Below, piece after piece: positions 1-6,062 of a stretch of DNA of 6,062 bases (its first letter is position 1; every line of letters begins with the position of its first letter). The notes under the pieces are model-generated. The model saw only the letters and a list, made by a program, of their open reading frames with translations, ran no database searches and was not told the origin of the DNA. Made by a program: the position numbers and the translations under genes. Source of the stretch: an uncultured Opitutia bacterium (GTDB lineage: Bacteria; Verrucomicrobiota; Verrucomicrobiia; Opitutales; UBA953). The stretch is from the NCBI GenBank assembly GCA_903840235.1, contig CAIMFE010000191.1, forward strand, positions 1 through 6,062, in the 5' to 3' direction.

Positions 1-1166
1 GTCCAACGTTCAGGATGGAATTTAATGATACCCGAGGTGACCGCACGTTTTGCTTCTTCGATTTTCGGATAATGAATAAACCATTGTTCGCTTAAGCGAG
101 GTTCGATGGGTACATCGGCACGCTCAGAATAGCCTACGGTATTTTCATACGGTTCAACTTTCACTAATGCACCAAGTTCTTCGAGTAACTTAGCGGCCAT
201 GTTACGGGCCTTAAATCTTTCGATGCCAGCTAAAGGACCTGCTAATTCATTCATCGTACCGTCTGGATTCATGACGTCGACTACCGGTAATTGATGGCGC
301 TTGCCGATATCGAAGTCGGTGCGATCGTGGGCCGGAGTTACTTTTAAAACTCCCGTACCAAAATCTTTTTCGACTGCGTTATCGCCGACGATGATAATCT
401 TTTCGCGAGGGAAGGGGCGCCAAACATGGAGTCCGATTAAATCTTTATAACGTTCGTCACTCGGATGGACGGCCACACCAGTATCACCCGGAATGGTTTC
501 GGGACGCGTGGTAGAAATTTCAAGATAGGTGCCAGGTTTTTCGACCACCTCGTAACGCATCTTATATAATGAGCCTTTGGAAGGCTTCATGATCACTTCT
601 TCGTCGGATAAGCCCGTCTGCGAAACGGGGCACCAGTTGACCATGCGTTTACCGCGATAAACATAGCCACGTTCGTAGAGCGTGATGAAAGCTTGCAGAA
701 CGGCTTGAGAGTAACCCGCGTCGAGCGTGTGCACCTTGCGATCCCAATCACAGGACGCACCCAATTTGCGAAGTTGATTTAAAATAATGCCGCCGTGTTT
801 GTCGCGCCACTCGGAGGCTACTTCGATAAATTTTTCGCGTCCGAGGTCATGTCGAGTCTTACCAGAATTTTGTCGTAAATCTTTTTCAACCCGTGTTTGG
901 GTGGCGATGCCTGCGTGGTCAGTTCCTGGAAGCCATAAGACGGATTTGCCTTCTTGGCGGGCGCGACGAACCATAATATCCTGCAACGTATTGTTGAGCA
1001 GGTGACCCATGTGGAGAACCCCGGTTACATTGGGAGGCGGAATCATCACCGCGAATGACTCTTTAGAAGGGTCTACTTTTCCAGCAAAGCATCCTGCGGC
1101 AACCCAGCGATCGTACCAGTTTTGCTCAACTCCTTGAGGTTCGTAGGACTTTGGGATTTCGGCCAT
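1..1166 (-). CDS. valS: Valyl-tRNA synthetase, N-terminal 388 residues (3' end beyond window)
   Basis: Cytoplasmic class I aminoacyl-tRNA synthetase that charges tRNA-Val with valine and hydrolyses mischarged Thr-tRNA-Val. The reading frame is open from the ATG at 1166-1164 to the window edge, so the gene is cut there. Seen: the catalytic PPPNVTG segment (residues 43-49) followed by the HIGH-type signature HMGH (52-55), then WLPGTDHAGIATQ (78-90). NQLRKLGASCDW (130-141) is typical of ValRS rather than IleRS or LeuRS. The CP1 editing domain spans roughly 195-340, with STTRPET (218-224) and TGVLKVTPAHD (271-281). VGYSERADVPIEPRLSEQWF (344-363) is the ValRS return into the catalytic core. The KMSKS loop, anticodon-binding domain and C-terminal coiled coil would lie outside; family members usually have about 870-950 residues. 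The start fits the family N-terminus (MAEIPKSYEP, then the WYDRW-type motif), but no Shine-Dalgarno sequence is visible before it. It diverges from the SRP RNA gene about 70 nt upstream. Confidence 0.97.
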   Translation of the reverse strand, partial: MAEIPKSYEPQGVEQNWYDRWVAAGCFAGKVDPSKESFAVMIPPPNVTGVLHMGHLLNNTLQDIMVRRARQEGKSVLWLPGTDHAGIATQTRVEKDLRQNSGKTRHDLGREKFIEVASEWRDKHGGIILNQLRKLGASCDWDRKVHTLDAGYSQAVLQAFITLYERGYVYRGKRMVNWCPVSQTGLSDEEVIMKPSKGSLYKMRYEVVEKPGTYLEISTTRPETIPGDTGVAVHPSDERYKDLIGLHVWRPFPREKIIIVGDNAVEKDFGTGVLKVTPAHDRTDFDIGKRHQLPVVDVMNPDGTMNELAGPLAGIERFKARNMAAKLLEELGALVKVEPYENTVGYSERADVPIEPRLSEQWFIHYPKIEEAKRAVTSGIIKFHPERW

Positions 1167-1199
1167 TTAGGATGCAAGGATTAGGGGGTAAGTTGGAGA

Positions 1200-1228
1200 T
1201 TGAAAAGCGTTAAGAGATTTACCACACT
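1200..1228 (+). promoter_or_regulatory. Possible promoter of the SRP RNA gene
   Basis: TTGAAA at 1200-1205 resembles a sigma-70 -35 box. After a 17-nt spacer, CACACT (1223-1228) stands at the -10 position, but it matches only three of the six TATAAT consensus bases. The spacing would put the transcription start near 1235, where the RNA is expected to begin from its closing stem. The positional fit is the main support; the -10 match is poor, and this lineage's promoter consensus is unknown. Confidence 0.25.
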
Positions 1229-1235
1229 TAAAGGT

Positions 1236-1332
1236 AAGCTAGGCCCCATGCAACGGGAGCGGGCGAACCCCGCCAGGTCCGGAAGGAAGCAACGGCAGTC
1301 TGATTTCTCGTGTGCCGTGGTAAGCCTAGCCC
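1236..1332 (+). ncRNA. ffs: Signal recognition particle RNA, bacterial small (4.5S) type
   Basis: RNA scaffold of the signal recognition particle. It binds Ffh and helps dock translating ribosomes on FtsY at the inner membrane. The diagnostic apical domain is intact: CCAGGTCCGGAAGGAAGCA at 1273-1291, containing the GGAA tetraloop (1281-1284) and the symmetric internal loop contacted by the Ffh M domain. The hairpin closes with a perfect 7-bp stem, GCTAGGC (1238-1244) with GCCTAGC (1324-1330). CCATG (1246-1250) pairs with CGTGG (1316-1320) using one wobble, and CGGGAG (1254-1259) pairs with TTCTCG (1305-1310). The length near 97 nt and the lack of an Alu domain identify the short form common in Gram-negative and related bacteria. 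The ends are estimated from the closing stem and may be off by several bases. A short T tract (1338-1341) after the stem could aid termination. The gene lies opposite to both neighbours, about 30 nt from the end of lpdA. Confidence 0.95.
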
Positions 1333-1363
1333 CTCAATTTTAATGGGTGACGGTCGGTCCGAC

Positions 1364-2764
1364 TTAGAGCGAGTGGATACTCACCTTGTTGACCGCCATC
1401 GCTGCCTCCTTGAAGGACTCGCTGATGGTTGGGTGAGCAAAGCAGGTACGTGCCACGTCTTCAGCGCTGCCACCGTACTCCATGTGAGCACAAGCTGACG
1501 CAATCATTTCGGAAGCGCCACGTGCGACAATTTGTACACCTAAAAGTTTATCAGTCTTCGCATCGGCAATGACTTTTACAAATCCAGTCGTTGCATCGGA
1601 AGCAATTGCGCGACCATTACCCGCGAGTTGGAATTTTCCAATCTTCACTTCGATGTTTTTAGCTTTGGCTTCGGATTCAATCATACCCACACAAGCTACT
1701 TCAGGATCGGTATAAATGACGCCAGGGATGACGTTGTAATTTACGTGACCCGCTTTACCGGCAATAATTTCAGCAGCCGCCACACCTTCTTCTTCCGCTT
1801 TGTGCGCAAGCATCGGTCCAACGACGACATCACCGATTGCGTAAACTCCAGGGAGGTTAGTGCGATAGTGGTCATCAATCACGATGCGATTTCTTTCATC
1901 GAGTTTTAGTCCGGCTTCTTGGGCACCCAGGCCGACGGTGTTGGGCTTACGTCCAACTGCGACAAGGATTTTATCAGCAGGGAATTCTAAAACTTTGCCT
2001 TCGCGTTCAGCGGTTAGAGCAAAGCCAGCCGCGGTTTTCTTCACACCAGTCACTTTTGCACCCAGTTCAAATTTGATACCTTGTTTTTCAAAGGCAGCTT
2101 GAGCGACCTTCGCGACATCGCTGTCGTAAGACGGTCCGCCAATTGTGGGGAGCATTTCAACGACGGTTACTTGTGAACCCAGGCGAGCCCAGACGGATCC
2201 GAGTTCGAGTCCGATTGCACCAGCACCCACCACGACCATGTTGGCGGGAACTGATTTTAAAGCGATACCATGGTCAGATGAAATGACAGTCTCTCCGTCA
2301 AATTTCATAAAGGGAAGTTCGACAGAGGAAGAACCCGTTGCGATGATGATGTTCTTGGTTTCAAGAATACGTTCGCCCGAGGTGCTGCGTACTAAAACTT
2401 CGCCCGCTTTTCCGAGTCGACCGAGTCCGCGAACAATTTCTACGCCGCGTTTGCTCACTAAAAATTCCACACCTTTGTTGAGTTGTCCGACGACCTTATC
2501 TTTGTTGGCCATCATGGCTGCGACATCAAAAGTTACTTTCTCGCCACCGACGATACCATGTTTTTTACCGTGGATGATGTGCTGATATACTTCGGTAGAA
2601 TGCAAAAGAGCCTTAGAGGGAATACAGCCAACGTTAAGGCAGGTGCCGCCTAGCACGGTGTCTTTTTCAACGAGCGCGACTTTCAATCCGAGTTGCGCGG
2701 CTTTAATTGCGGCGACGTAGCCTCCTGGGCCAGAGCCAATAACGACGAGATCAAGTTGTGACAT
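1364..2764 (-). CDS. lpdA: Dihydrolipoyl dehydrogenase (E3), 466 aa
   Basis: FAD-dependent disulfide oxidoreductase that reoxidises the dihydrolipoyl arm of E2 and reduces NAD+ to NADH; a cytoplasmic homodimer in its family. Full length for the family. Seen in order: N-terminal FAD dinucleotide fold with GSGPGG (residues 10-15); redox-active disulfide CLNVGC (Cys42 and Cys47) followed by IPSKALL; NAD-binding fold with GAGAIG (180-185); second FAD motif GVYAIGDV (306-313); and a C-terminal dimerisation domain with the catalytic His-Glu pair in AHPTISE (His444, Glu449). All key residues are present, so it should be active. It is the last gene of the sucA-sucB-lpdA cluster, 16 nt after sucB, which suggests it serves the 2-oxoglutarate dehydrogenase complex. 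It could also be shared with pyruvate dehydrogenase or glycine cleavage, which this window cannot decide. The start gives the canonical N-terminus, but its leader is A/T-rich without a Shine-Dalgarno match. No convincing terminator follows. Confidence 0.97.
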   Translation of the reverse strand: MSQLDLVVIGSGPGGYVAAIKAAQLGLKVALVEKDTVLGGTCLNVGCIPSKALLHSTEVYQHIIHGKKHGIVGGEKVTFDVAAMMANKDKVVGQLNKGVEFLVSKRGVEIVRGLGRLGKAGEVLVRSTSGERILETKNIIIATGSSSVELPFMKFDGETVISSDHGIALKSVPANMVVVGAGAIGLELGSVWARLGSQVTVVEMLPTIGGPSYDSDVAKVAQAAFEKQGIKFELGAKVTGVKKTAAGFALTAEREGKVLEFPADKILVAVGRKPNTVGLGAQEAGLKLDERNRIVIDDHYRTNLPGVYAIGDVVVGPMLAHKAEEEGVAAAEIIAGKAGHVNYNVIPGVIYTDPEVACVGMIESEAKAKNIEVKIGKFQLAGNGRAIASDATTGFVKVIADAKTDKLLGVQIVARGASEMIASACAHMEYGGSAEDVARTCFAHPTISESFKEAAMAVNKVSIHSL

Positions 2765-2780
2765 ATTTTTTATTTAGAAA

Positions 2781-4049
2781 TTAGGCTCCGAAGAGCAGGG
2801 TTTGGGGTTCTTCAATGTACTGACGAACTTTGACCAAGAATGTGACCGCTTCTTTGCCGTCAATAATTCGGTGATCGTACGAGAGGGCGAGGTACATGAT
2901 CGGTCGAATCACGATTTGACCATTTTCCACTACGGGACGTTCCACAATATTGTGTAAGCCCATGATGGCCGCTTGTGGGTGATTTAAAATCGGAGTGGAG
3001 AGCATCGAACCGTAGATGCCACCGTTGGAAATCGTGAAGACGCCGCCTTGAAGTTCGGGTAATTGAATTTTTCCATCACGCGCACGTTTACCGAAATCGC
3101 TAATCGCTTTTTCAATTCCTGCGAAATTCAGTTGATCGCAATCGCGAACGACGGGAACCATGAGTCCTTTGTCGGTGCCCACAGCGACACCGATATCGTA
3201 GAAATTATTTTCAACAATGTCCTCTCCATCCAACTGAGCGTTGATGGCACGAACTTCTTTCATTGCTTGAACGGCAGCTTTGACGAAGAAGGACATGAAC
3301 CCTAGTTTAATACCGTATTTCTTGAGGAATTCTTCACCGTGACGTTTACGAAGTTCCATGACCGGAGCCATGTTAACTTCGTTGAAAGTTGTGAGCATGG
3401 CGGTCTCGGACTTCGCTTGGACGAGACGTTCGGCAATTTTGCGACGCAGAGGAGACATACGTTTTCTGGACGTACGTCCTTCGCGATTAGGAATTTCAAC
3501 GGCGGCAGCTTTTTCTGCTACGGGTGGTGTTGCGGTGCTAACGGCTGAAGGGGCAACTGCCACGATGGGGGTTTGTCCATCCAGTGCAGCGAGCATATCT
3601 CCCTTAGTGACGCGTCCACCTTTTCCTGTTCCAGGAATGCTGTTAGGATTTAAACCGGTTTCTGCAGCGATTCTACGCACCGCAGGTGAAGCTTCAAAGT
3701 TTCCTGTTTTTACCAGCGGAGCGGATATAACTTTCGGAGCAACTGTTGATTCGACTTTTGGAGCAGGCGCTTGAGCTGCGGGTGTTGAGGCAGTTGCTGG
3801 TGAGCCCGTTGATGCTCCTGCGGCAATCGTGGCGACAACTTGTCCGACGGTCACTTCAGTACCAGCAGGAACCGTAATAGTTATTTGACCATCAATCTCT
3901 GCTGTGCCGTCAGAAGTAACTTTATCGGTTTCGAAAGAGAATAAGGCCTGACCTTTTTTAACGTTATCACCGTTTTTGACCGCCCATGTAGATAGGAGGC
4001 CACCAGTGATTGATTCGCCCATCGAGGGTATTTTGACGTCCACAGCCAT
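2781..4049 (-). CDS. sucB: 2-oxoglutarate dehydrogenase E2, dihydrolipoyllysine-residue succinyltransferase, 422 aa
   Basis: Core subunit of the 2-oxoglutarate dehydrogenase complex (also named odhB). It accepts the succinyl group from E1 on lipoyl-lysine and transfers it to CoA. Seen: one lipoyl domain (about residues 2-76) with the modification site ETDKV (Lys43); an Ala/Pro/Thr-rich flexible linker (about 77-118); a peripheral subunit-binding domain (about 119-156, SPAVRRIAAETGL then GTGKGGRVTKGD); a second linker; and the acyltransferase core (about 190-422). The core carries TTFNEVNM, LGFMSFFVKAAVQA, SNGGIYGSMLSTPILN and the catalytic DHRIIDG (His393, Asp397). These core motifs and the GESITGG lipoyl start resemble succinyltransferases more than acetyl- or branched-chain E2s, and the adjacent E1 supports this. 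Length is normal with a single lipoyl domain. The start yields the family-typical MAVDVKIPSMGES and has a weak GGAG upstream. The gene lies 136 nt after sucA and 16 nt before lpdA. Confidence 0.96.
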   Translation of the reverse strand: MAVDVKIPSMGESITGGLLSTWAVKNGDNVKKGQALFSFETDKVTSDGTAEIDGQITITVPAGTEVTVGQVVATIAAGASTGSPATASTPAAQAPAPKVESTVAPKVISAPLVKTGNFEASPAVRRIAAETGLNPNSIPGTGKGGRVTKGDMLAALDGQTPIVAVAPSAVSTATPPVAEKAAAVEIPNREGRTSRKRMSPLRRKIAERLVQAKSETAMLTTFNEVNMAPVMELRKRHGEEFLKKYGIKLGFMSFFVKAAVQAMKEVRAINAQLDGEDIVENNFYDIGVAVGTDKGLMVPVVRDCDQLNFAGIEKAISDFGKRARDGKIQLPELQGGVFTISNGGIYGSMLSTPILNHPQAAIMGLHNIVERPVVENGQIVIRPIMYLALSYDHRIIDGKEAVTFLVKVRQYIEEPQTLLFGA

Positions 4050-4059
4050 AAAAGTAAGA

Positions 4060-4063
4060 CTCC
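4060..4063 (-). promoter_or_regulatory. Weak Shine-Dalgarno-like site for sucB
   Basis: On the minus strand GGAG lies 10 nt before the sucB ATG. The core matches a Shine-Dalgarno sequence, but the spacing is slightly longer than optimal. It is the only such match close to a start in this window; the leaders of lpdA and valS show none. Confidence 0.35.
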
Positions 4064-4066
4064 GAC

Positions 4067-4093
4067 TTTGTAAGTACTACCCGACAGTTTCAA
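4067..4093 (-). promoter_or_regulatory. Possible weak internal promoter before sucB
   Basis: On the minus strand TTGAAA (4093-4088) resembles a -35 box. TACAAA (4072-4067) matches four of six -10 bases at a 15-nt spacing, and CAAAGT is an alternative at 17 nt with three matches. If real, it would let sucB-lpdA be transcribed independently of sucA. The support is motif similarity in an unusually long intra-operon gap; chance occurrence is quite possible. Confidence 0.2.
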
Positions 4094-4115
4094 CGGGGAA
4101 ATAGGACAATTTTTC

Positions 4116-4139
4116 ACAATATCGGGTGTGCCCGATTGT
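4116..4139 (-). other. Stem-loop in the sucA-sucB intergenic region
   Basis: The two arms ATCGGG (4121-4126) and CCCGAT (4131-4136) form a perfect 6-bp inverted repeat around a 4-nt loop (TGTG on the plus strand). The pairing extends outwards as ACAAT (4116-4120) with ATTGT (4135-4139) if a 2-nt bulge is allowed, giving about 9 bp. It lies 47 nt beyond the sucA stop. In the minus-strand transcript it is followed by GAAAAATTG and not a U-run, so it is not a standard intrinsic terminator. It may be an RNA processing or stability element between the E1 and E2 messages, or a protein-binding palindrome. The role is inferred; the repeat itself is plain. Confidence 0.5.
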
Positions 4140-4185
4140 AGAAGGTGACCACAAACTCCCTGTTAAATCTTCTACTGAACGAATT

Positions 4186-6062
4186 TTAGACAGAAAACGC
4201 CTGCTGAATTACGTCAGATTGCTCGAGTTTATGGACAGAAAGGGCACCCACGGCGGGAGAAGCGGCCGCGTCACGTCCAGCGTACAAGGGCTTAACGCCG
4301 AGCGATGATTCAATGATGGGGGAAATGAAACTCCATGCGGCCATATTCTTGGGTTCATCTTGTACCCAAACTACTTTGGCGGGCGAACCGTACTGAGTAT
4401 GAATTTTCTTTAAGGCAGATGGATCGAGAGGGAAGAGTTGTTCAACGCGAACAATCGTCGTTGTCGTATCTTTGCGAGCGGCACGTTCGGCTTCGAGATC
4501 GTAGAATACTTTTCCGGAACAAAGAATGAGACGTTCAGTTTTAACGGCCGGAGTTGCGTCCGTGATCAACGCTTGGAAATCTTTATCTGTGAAATCTTCA
4601 AATTTACTGACGCAGGTTTTGTGACGGAGTAAACTCTTCGGTGTCAGCACAATGAGAGGCTTGCGATGTTCGGACTTAACCTGGCGGCGTAAAGCGTGGA
4701 AAAGTTGAGCAGGGGTGGAAGGCTGAATCACTTGAATATTATTTTCTGCACAGAGTTGGAGATATCTTTCGAGTCGAGCCGAAGAGTGTTCTGGGCCTTG
4801 GCCTTCGTAGCCGTGAGGCAGCAAAAGAACTAAGCCGCTCGTCTGACCCCATTTTGATTCAGCGGAAGCGATGAATTGATCGATGACGATTTGGGCACCG
4901 TTCGAGAAGTCTCCGAACTGAGCTTCCCAAATCACCAATGAATCGGGGGCTTCTAATGAATATCCATAATCAAAACCGAGAACGGCGTATTCGGATAAAG
5001 TTGAATTTACTAATTCAATCGATTCGCCACCAGGTACTGAATTGAGTGGGCAATATTCCGCGTCGTTCGATGGATCGTGCAGTACGGCGTGACGGTGTGA
5101 GAAGGTGCCGCGTTCGCAGTCCTGACCAGAAATGCGGACCGGATGTCCTTCGGCTAAGAGTGATCCAAAGGCTAAGCCTTCGCCGAGACTCCAGTCGAAA
5201 TTAACTCCCGATTTAAAAGTGTCTCTCTTGATATCCAACATGCGCTTAATTTTGGAGTTAGGCGCAAAGTCAGGTGGCATCGTCCAAAGTGACGGTGCGA
5301 TTTTTTGTAACAACTCCGCATTAGCACGCGTCTCAATGTGTGCGTCGTAAGGAGACTGGAAAGGTTTGAGCTGAGGCGCGGGCTTATTGGCGAGGTCGGC
5401 CTCGAGGCTAGCACGGGCGCGATCTTGGGCGGCGTTTAATAAAATATCGAACTCAGTACGCAGGCTTTGTAATTCACCACCAGGTGCTGAGCCTGATTCC
5501 GTTAAGCGCGATGAATATAATTCAGTAACACTCGGGTGTGTTGTGATGTTCTTATATAAAATTGGCTGAGTGAAGAGGGGCTCGTCGGTTTCATTATGGC
5601 CGTACCGACGGTAGCAAACGATATCGACGACGACATCGGCTGCGAATTTCTGGCGATATTCTAAAGCGATTTCTGTAGCGAGGACGACGGCATCTGGATC
5701 GTCACCGTTAACGTGTAAAATGGGGGCTTCGATGAACTTAGCGATTTCCGTACAGTGACGTCCCGTGCGACCTTCATCAGGGTTGGTGGTGAAACCAACC
5801 TGATTGTTTGTTACAATATGGAGCGTGCCTGCGACCGTATAACCCTTAACGCCAGAAAGATTGAGCGACTCCATGACGATACCTTGACCCGCGAAGGCGG
5901 CATCACCGTGGATTAAAATCGGAAGAACTTTGGCGCGTTGTGCTTCGTTTTGTAAATCAACGCGAGCGCGCGCACGACCAAGGACGATGGGATTAACTGC
6001 TTCTAAGTGACTGGGATTATAGGCGAGAGTGAGGGCGACATTTTTGCCATTAATGGTGCGAC
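4186..6062 (-). CDS. sucA: 2-oxoglutarate dehydrogenase E1, C-terminal 624 residues (5' end beyond window)
   Basis: Thiamine diphosphate-dependent decarboxylase of the 2-oxoglutarate dehydrogenase complex. It decarboxylates 2-oxoglutarate and reductively succinylates the lipoyl arm of E2. The frame stays open to the right edge of the window, so the ATG at 5874-5872 is internal: the 62 codons before it encode conserved E1 sequence. Numbering the visible residues from 1: LAYNPSHLEAVNP (12-24); the thiamine diphosphate/Mg motif beginning HGDAAFAGQG (51-60) and completed by NNQVGFTT (85-92); HVNGDDPDAV (116-125); and CYRRYGHNETDEP (149-161). Further on are the transketolase-like pyrimidine domain with VRISGQDCERGTFSHRHAVL, the stretch WEAQFGDFSNGAQ, and the C-terminal end with QDEPKNM and GRDAAASPAVGALSVH. 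About 300 N-terminal residues are missing compared with the usual length of about 930. The order E1-E2-E3 and co-orientation indicate an operon. No frameshift or missing catalytic motif is visible. Confidence 0.97.
   Translation of the reverse strand, partial: RTINGKNVALTLAYNPSHLEAVNPIVLGRARARVDLQNEAQRAKVLPILIHGDAAFAGQGIVMESLNLSGVKGYTVAGTLHIVTNNQVGFTTNPDEGRTGRHCTEIAKFIEAPILHVNGDDPDAVVLATEIALEYRQKFAADVVVDIVCYRRYGHNETDEPLFTQPILYKNITTHPSVTELYSSRLTESGSAPGGELQSLRTEFDILLNAAQDRARASLEADLANKPAPQLKPFQSPYDAHIETRANAELLQKIAPSLWTMPPDFAPNSKIKRMLDIKRDTFKSGVNFDWSLGEGLAFGSLLAEGHPVRISGQDCERGTFSHRHAVLHDPSNDAEYCPLNSVPGGESIELVNSTLSEYAVLGFDYGYSLEAPDSLVIWEAQFGDFSNGAQIVIDQFIASAESKWGQTSGLVLLLPHGYEGQGPEHSSARLERYLQLCAENNIQVIQPSTPAQLFHALRRQVKSEHRKPLIVLTPKSLLRHKTCVSKFEDFTDKDFQALITDATPAVKTERLILCSGKVFYDLEAERAARKDTTTTIVRVEQLFPLDPSALKKIHTQYGSPAKVVWVQDEPKNMAAWSFISPIIESSLGVKPLYAGRDAAASPAVGALSVHKLEQSDVIQQAFSV

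Noticed and set aside
1353..1363. GTCGG-T-CCGAC inverted repeat directly after the lpdA stop
   Set aside because: The loop is too short, leaving only about 4 bp in practice, and no U-run follows on either strand. It is not a credible intrinsic terminator and is probably chance.
1310..1498. 62-codon plus-strand frame starting inside the SRP RNA gene
   Set aside because: It begins within a structural RNA and runs antisense through the lpdA 3' end, with no plausible protein features or ribosome binding site.
2145..2585. 146-codon plus-strand open frame opposite lpdA
   Set aside because: It lies entirely antisense to the conserved NAD- and FAD-binding regions of lpdA. Its translation is low-complexity Ser/Thr/Pro-rich with no recognisable domain. 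It is a shadow of the real gene.
3358..3774. 138-codon plus-strand open frame opposite sucB
   Set aside because: It is antisense to the sucB linker and start of the acyltransferase core; its length and Ala-rich content follow from the biased codons of the opposite strand.
5872..5874. ATG as the start of sucA
   Set aside because: The frame continues upstream to the window edge and encodes highly conserved E1 sequence, including NPSHLE and HGDAAFAGQG, so this methionine is internal.
1..6062. Mobile elements, CRISPR arrays, tRNA genes or an undescribed accessory system
   Set aside because: Nearly all of the window is conserved core genes with intact reading frames. No transposase, integrase, phage or defence-like protein, long repeat or spacer array was found on either strand.

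Overview
This window is ordinary bacterial housekeeping DNA. It holds four protein genes on the minus strand and one small RNA gene on the plus strand. Read in the direction of transcription (right to left), it contains a 2-oxoglutarate dehydrogenase E1 gene (sucA, 5' end outside the window), its E2 dihydrolipoyl succinyltransferase (sucB/odhB), a dihydrolipoyl dehydrogenase E3 (lpdA), then the oppositely oriented signal recognition particle RNA gene (ffs, small 4.5S type), and finally a valyl-tRNA synthetase gene (valS, 3' end outside the window).

The sucA-sucB-lpdA cluster supplies all three components of one multienzyme complex. It converts 2-oxoglutarate, CoA and NAD+ to succinyl-CoA, CO2 and NADH in the TCA cycle. 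E1 decarboxylates the substrate on thiamine diphosphate, E2 carries the succinyl group on a swinging lipoyl lysine to CoA, and E3 reoxidises the lipoyl group and passes electrons to NAD+. The sucB-lpdA gap is only 16 nt, whereas sucA and sucB are separated by 136 nt. That longer gap holds a clear stem-loop and a weak promoter-like sequence. It is the only non-coding stretch in the operon with visible structure.

Between lpdA and valS lie about 200 nt. The plus-strand SRP RNA gene occupies its centre, converging with the end of lpdA and diverging from valS. SRP RNA guides ribosomes making membrane and secreted proteins to the membrane, so its placement here is probably coincidental and not a functional link.

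A complete OGDH complex points to a respiring bacterium with an oxidative TCA cycle. The short SRP RNA without an Alu domain fits a Gram-negative-type lineage. Base composition is balanced. Several starts lack an obvious Shine-Dalgarno sequence. The protein style reminds me of Verrucomicrobiota and relatives, but that is an impression, not a demonstrated assignment. I see no mobile elements, CRISPR arrays, tRNAs, phage genes or pseudogenes, and no credible novel system. The findings below are modest points about gene order and intergenic structure.
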